NCBI GenBank assembly: GCA_002928955.1
Contig: PERT01000003.1
Coordinates: forward strand, 35,781-99,780
Direction: 5' to 3'
Origin: Hyphomicrobium sp.
GTDB lineage: Bacteria > Pseudomonadota > Alphaproteobacteria > Rhizobiales > Hyphomicrobiaceae
Length of the DNA stretch: 64,000 nt
In this document: in pieces, positions 61,234-64,000 of the stretch
How the letters are laid out: the number at the start of each line of letters is the position of its first letter
How positions within the stretch are numbered: position 1 is the stretch's first letter
Made by a program: the position numbers and the translations under genes
The notes under the pieces: model-generated
Database searches by the model: none
What the model was told of the DNA's origin: nothing
What the model saw: the letters and a program-made list of their open reading frames with translations, nothing else

Positions 61234-63615
61234 TCAGAGGTCGCACATCAGCTCCAAGTTTACGCGGGTCGCCAAAGGTTCGTCGGAGGTCGTGAACGGC
61301 TGGCTCTTCGTAGTTCCCATCACGACCGGAAGGGACACTGCCGCCGCCGCGACGTCGGCCTCGTCTCGCGAAGGGTGCTGGGCATTGAGGGGTAGCGGCT
61401 CCGGGCGACCCAGATAGTAGCCCTGTGCTTCCGAGCATCCGAGTTCGATGAGCCGATTAAGCTGTTCGGGCGTTTCGACGCCCTCGCCGACGGTGCGCAT
61501 CCCGAGAGCATTGGCCAGACTGATGATAGCGCGAACAATCGCGATGGCACTTTCATCACCATCAAGCGACTGGACGAACGACTGGTCGATCTTGATGCAG
61601 TCGATCGGATAGCTTTGCAGGTAGCTGAGCGACGAGTAACCGGTGCCGAAGTCGTCCATCGAGAATTTCACACCCAACGCGCGGATTTCCTTGATCTGCC
61701 GCAATGTATCGGCGTTGTTGCGCATCAGCGTCGACTCGGTGATCTCGATGTCGAGCCGGTCGGGATCGAGGCCCGATTCCTTCAACGCACTGGCGACCAC
61801 CGCGGGAAACGCGCCTCCATTGAGCTGGATTGGTGAGCAGTTGACAGCCACCTTCAAGCCCGGGCGCCAGATGGCGGCATCCTGGCAGGCCTTCCTCAGA
61901 ACCCACGTTCCGATCGTCTCGATGAGACCGATCTCCTCGGCCATCGGAATGAACTCGCCGGGCGAGACGAATCCGCGCGTTGCATGCCGCCAGCGCAGCA
62001 GCGCCTCGTAGCCGACGACGTGGCGCGAGGGCAGACTGGTGATCGGCTGATAGTAAAGTTGCAGTTGGTCGCTCGTCAGGGCGGACCTGAGATCGATTTC
62101 AAGCGCGCGGCGGGCGCGGGCGGTCTCGCTCAAGTCTTCGTGGTAGTGTCTGAAGCTGCCGGCACCATCGATCTTGGCGCAATAGAGTGCGAGGTCCGCG
62201 GCCGTCACGAGGTCGGCTGCCGTCTTGGCGTCGCGACTGGCAAACGCGATGCCTATGCTTGTCCCGATTTCGAGCCTTACGCCGTCGATCAAATAGGGTT
62301 GCCGAATTTCGCGGCAGATCCGTGCTGCAACAGCTTCTGCATTCGACGGTTGATCCTGGTTGCGCAAAATCACCGCGAACTCGTCCCCGCCGAGTCTCGC
62401 GATGAAGTCGGACGTTCGCAATGTGGAAAGCAGCCTGAGGCCAACGGCCTTCAAGAGCTTGTCGCCCATTGGATGACCGTGCGTATCGTTGACCTTCTTG
62501 AAACCGTCGAGATCGATTATCAGTAATGCGGCGCCGCACTGTCCGCCCGCTGACTTCACGGCCGCAACGAGGCTGTCTTCAAAGGACAGCCGGTTGGGCA
62601 ATCCCGTCAGTGCGTCATTGCGGGCCACGCGCATGAGCTTTGTCTCGAACTGCAGTTGCGCATAGATCGCCCCGGTCATGGCCAGTAAGATCAAGCTGGT
62701 CGAAAGCGCCAAGCCCAACAGATAGGCGCCCTTGGTCCGCACCCAGACCTCGGCATCTTCGAGGGACGCGGTCACAACGACCACTTCCAGCGGGTAGCCC
62801 TGGACCCGTCGCGACGACACCAGTTTGTCGCCGTCCTCGAAACGCTCGATCGCGACCTCGGCTCCAGCGACGATCTCCTCCCGCGCGGAGACAGGCTCGC
62901 CGACCCGATATCCCCAGCCAATCGACTTTGCAAACCGGCCAGTACCCGCGCGAACGATGCCGTCGATGCCAACCAACGCTATGCCGCCTCCTGTTCCGAG
63001 GTTGAGTGCACTGTAGTTCTTCGTGATCTGGGTCGGGTCGAAGGACACGACAATGACCCCGCCGAAGGATCCGTCACGCTCGGAGAGACGCCGGGCGAAC
63101 TGTACTGAGAGTTTGCCCGAGGCTCGCCCGATCAATGGCTTGCCGATGAACAGTTGATCGACTGAGGTGTTGGCGTGAAAGCGATAATGTTCCCGATCGC
63201 TGAGGTCGACGGGCGTAGTGGGCGAGAGCATTGCCGTACTCGTCAACATGCGTCCATTCTTGTCGATCACGGCAATCTGCACACTCTGCTCATTGATCGT
63301 GAAATCCTCGCGGATGAGATCCTTCCATTCGACGCGTCCATCAGAGCGTTCATAGCTGGTGCGAAGGAACAACAGGATGCGATCGAGTTCGCTGGCTGTG
63401 CGCTGCACATACTGGTCTAGCGCCAGGGCTAGATTGGCAGGCTTCAACATGAGGTCGCGCTGCAGGTTGTTGCGTTCGGCGTCGAGCCGCTGTCCGCTGC
63501 TGAACCAGACCATGGCGATCAGCGACAAGGCGAAGCTGACGATAGCCCAGGTCGCCCCCCCGAATGACCGGGTCGGGGCCGACGTGCTGCGCCACTCGGC
63601 GAATGCTTTAATCAT
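61234..63615 (-). CDS. Membrane GGDEF-EAL protein with periplasmic Cache-like sensor
   Basis: 793 aa from ATG at 63615 (GAGG five bases upstream); frame continues to 63738 without support. Helix at ~18-40, a periplasmic dCache-like domain ~50-290, second helix ~297-320, GGDEF domain ~330-490 and EAL domain ~515-765. The cyclase motif RLGGDEF is intact and the inhibitory I-site RTSD lies five residues before it. The phosphodiesterase domain has YEALLRW, NCSPIQL, EITES and DDFGTGYSSL, all of the metal and substrate positions I can check. It could both make and break c-di-GMP. In this window the visible c-di-GMP receptor is the PilZ domain of the Alg44-like protein. Confidence 0.94.
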   Translation of the reverse strand: MIKAFAEWRSTSAPTRSFGGATWAIVSFALSLIAMVWFSSGQRLDAERNNLQRDLMLKPANLALALDQYVQRTASELDRILLFLRTSYERSDGRVEWKDLIREDFTINEQSVQIAVIDKNGRMLTSTAMLSPTTPVDLSDREHYRFHANTSVDQLFIGKPLIGRASGKLSVQFARRLSERDGSFGGVIVVSFDPTQITKNYSALNLGTGGGIALVGIDGIVRAGTGRFAKSIGWGYRVGEPVSAREEIVAGAEVAIERFEDGDKLVSSRRVQGYPLEVVVVTASLEDAEVWVRTKGAYLLGLALSTSLILLAMTGAIYAQLQFETKLMRVARNDALTGLPNRLSFEDSLVAAVKSAGGQCGAALLIIDLDGFKKVNDTHGHPMGDKLLKAVGLRLLSTLRTSDFIARLGGDEFAVILRNQDQPSNAEAVAARICREIRQPYLIDGVRLEIGTSIGIAFASRDAKTAADLVTAADLALYCAKIDGAGSFRHYHEDLSETARARRALEIDLRSALTSDQLQLYYQPITSLPSRHVVGYEALLRWRHATRGFVSPGEFIPMAEEIGLIETIGTWVLRKACQDAAIWRPGLKVAVNCSPIQLNGGAFPAVVASALKESGLDPDRLDIEITESTLMRNNADTLRQIKEIRALGVKFSMDDFGTGYSSLSYLQSYPIDCIKIDQSFVQSLDGDESAIAIVRAIISLANALGMRTVGEGVETPEQLNRLIELGCSEAQGYYLGRPEPLPLNAQHPSRDEADVAAAAVSLPVVMGTTKSQPFTTSDEPLATRVNLELMCDL

Positions 63616-63716
63616 CAGTGCCTCGATTGGTGTTGCAATGCGAGCCCTGTGGTGACTGCGGCGAGCCCTTCCGCAACCCGGTTCCCAGTGTTTGACAAGA
63701 GCCGCGCCGCTGCCCT

Positions 63717-63753
63717 CCTCGTGTTCCGGTTCCGGCATATGCTTCCCGTCGCA
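63717..63753 (+). repeat. 37-base dispersed repeat, copy B
   Basis: It matches copy A (47614-47650) at 33 of 37 positions. Its left part CGTGTTCCGGTTCCGG is mirrored downstream by CCGGAACCACAAAGAACACG (63773-63792) with a four-base insertion, so the copy can be part of a larger hairpin. Confidence 0.55.
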
Positions 63754-63884
63754 AGGCCATCGCGCGCATTGGCCGGAACCACAAAGAACACGTGCAAGGC
63801 TATGCTTCGAAAGAAGCTTTTGCCTTTGACGTCTGGTTTTATGGACCGGCCGCCAGTGGGAGCAGACGTCGGATTCTCTTCACT

Positions 63885-63956
63885 AGTGGCCTGTCGCGCC
63901 TAAATCGCTGTGCCAGCCGCACGCGTCGACGATTTAGGCCCGACATGAAGGCCACT
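63885..63956. repeat. Long near-perfect hairpin
   Basis: The left arm 63885-63907 (AGTGGCCTGTCGCGCCTAAA...) and the right arm 63930-63956 are inverted copies. Allowing one four-base insertion in the right arm, 22 of 23 positions match, around a 22-base spacer. No T-run follows, so it is not a typical terminator; a mobile palindromic repeat or REP-like element is possible. Confidence 0.6.
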
Positions 63957-64000
63957 CGCTATATCATTGGGTTAGTGGGGCGTTCATCGCGCCTTAATTG

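Larger units (their letters stand above)
63616..64000. other. Right-edge region with repeats, no clear gene
   Basis: 385 bases upstream of the GGDEF-EAL gene. It holds copy B of the dispersed repeat and a long hairpin (both listed). An 84-codon plus-strand frame (63649-63903) spans the repeat but has no ribosome-binding site; it is kept as doubtful because it shares the peptide LVFRFR..LPVA with the frame through copy A. Confidence 0.5.

Noticed and set aside
63649..63903. 84-codon frame at the right edge
   Set aside because: No ribosome-binding site, spans a dispersed repeat, and has no recognisable domain; kept only as a comment to the repeat.

Overview
The window comes from a high-GC alphaproteobacterium of the Hyphomicrobiales type, most plausibly a serine-cycle methylotroph such as Hyphomicrobium or a relative. 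The main reason is a block at 50.5-58.2 kb encoding serine-glyoxylate aminotransferase, malyl-CoA lyase, both malate thiokinase subunits and a methylotroph-type PEP carboxylase. The genus is inferred from gene content, not from any rRNA or marker comparison.

Layout. 0-5.6 kb: the end of a proline-rich protein, then the classical rpmH-rnpA-yidC-engB order on the minus strand with a good sigma70 promoter in front of rpmH. 6-9.2 kb: DUF547 protein, TVP38-type membrane protein and a MerA-like flavoprotein. 9.2-9.6 kb: two CTAG-ended imperfect inverted-repeat elements. 9.7-12.9 kb: an orphan histidine kinase and a six-helix K+ channel with an altered cyclic-nucleotide cassette. 12.9-18.1 kb: a Ser/Thr phosphorylation module (PP2C phosphatase, two FHA proteins, a WD40-propeller kinase). 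18.2-23.3 kb: L,D-transpeptidase, two tandem TPR paralogues and a membrane-anchored nuclease. 23.6-33.4 kb: a type I secretion operon with a polysaccharide-lyase-like protein and four RTX proteins sharing one C-terminal targeting module. 33.7-38.5 kb: a compact alg44-alg8-algD-like exopolysaccharide synthase set. 39-49.7 kb: FAD-linked oxidase, two paralogous tandem-repeat exported proteins, fatty acid desaturase, GMC oxidoreductase with a Tat-exported small subunit, GH114-like protein and PrmB. 50-58.2 kb: serine cycle operon, followed by a LuxR-type regulator whose receiver lacks the phospho-accepting Asp. 59.3-63.6 kb: tRNA-Arg(CCU), an unknown protein with a TauE-type exporter, and a GGDEF-EAL protein. 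The last 385 bases hold repeats and no clear gene.

How it fits together. The serine cycle block carries the PEP-to-malate-to-malyl-CoA-to-glyoxylate arm; hpr, mtdA, glyA and glycerate kinase are not here. The surface half of the window (T1SS, RTX proteins, lyase-like protein, Alg8/Alg44/AlgD, L,D-transpeptidase, GH114) looks devoted to cell envelope and extracellular matrix. The PilZ domain of the Alg44-like protein and the GGDEF-EAL protein at the right end suggest c-di-GMP control, an inference from domains. The most interesting points are the pseudo-receiver regulator beside the serine cycle, the reduced alginate-like synthase beside a secreted lyase-like enzyme and RTX proteins, the WD40-kinase/FHA/PP2C module, the T1SS ATPase with degenerate signature and H-loop, and several uncatalogued inverted repeats.
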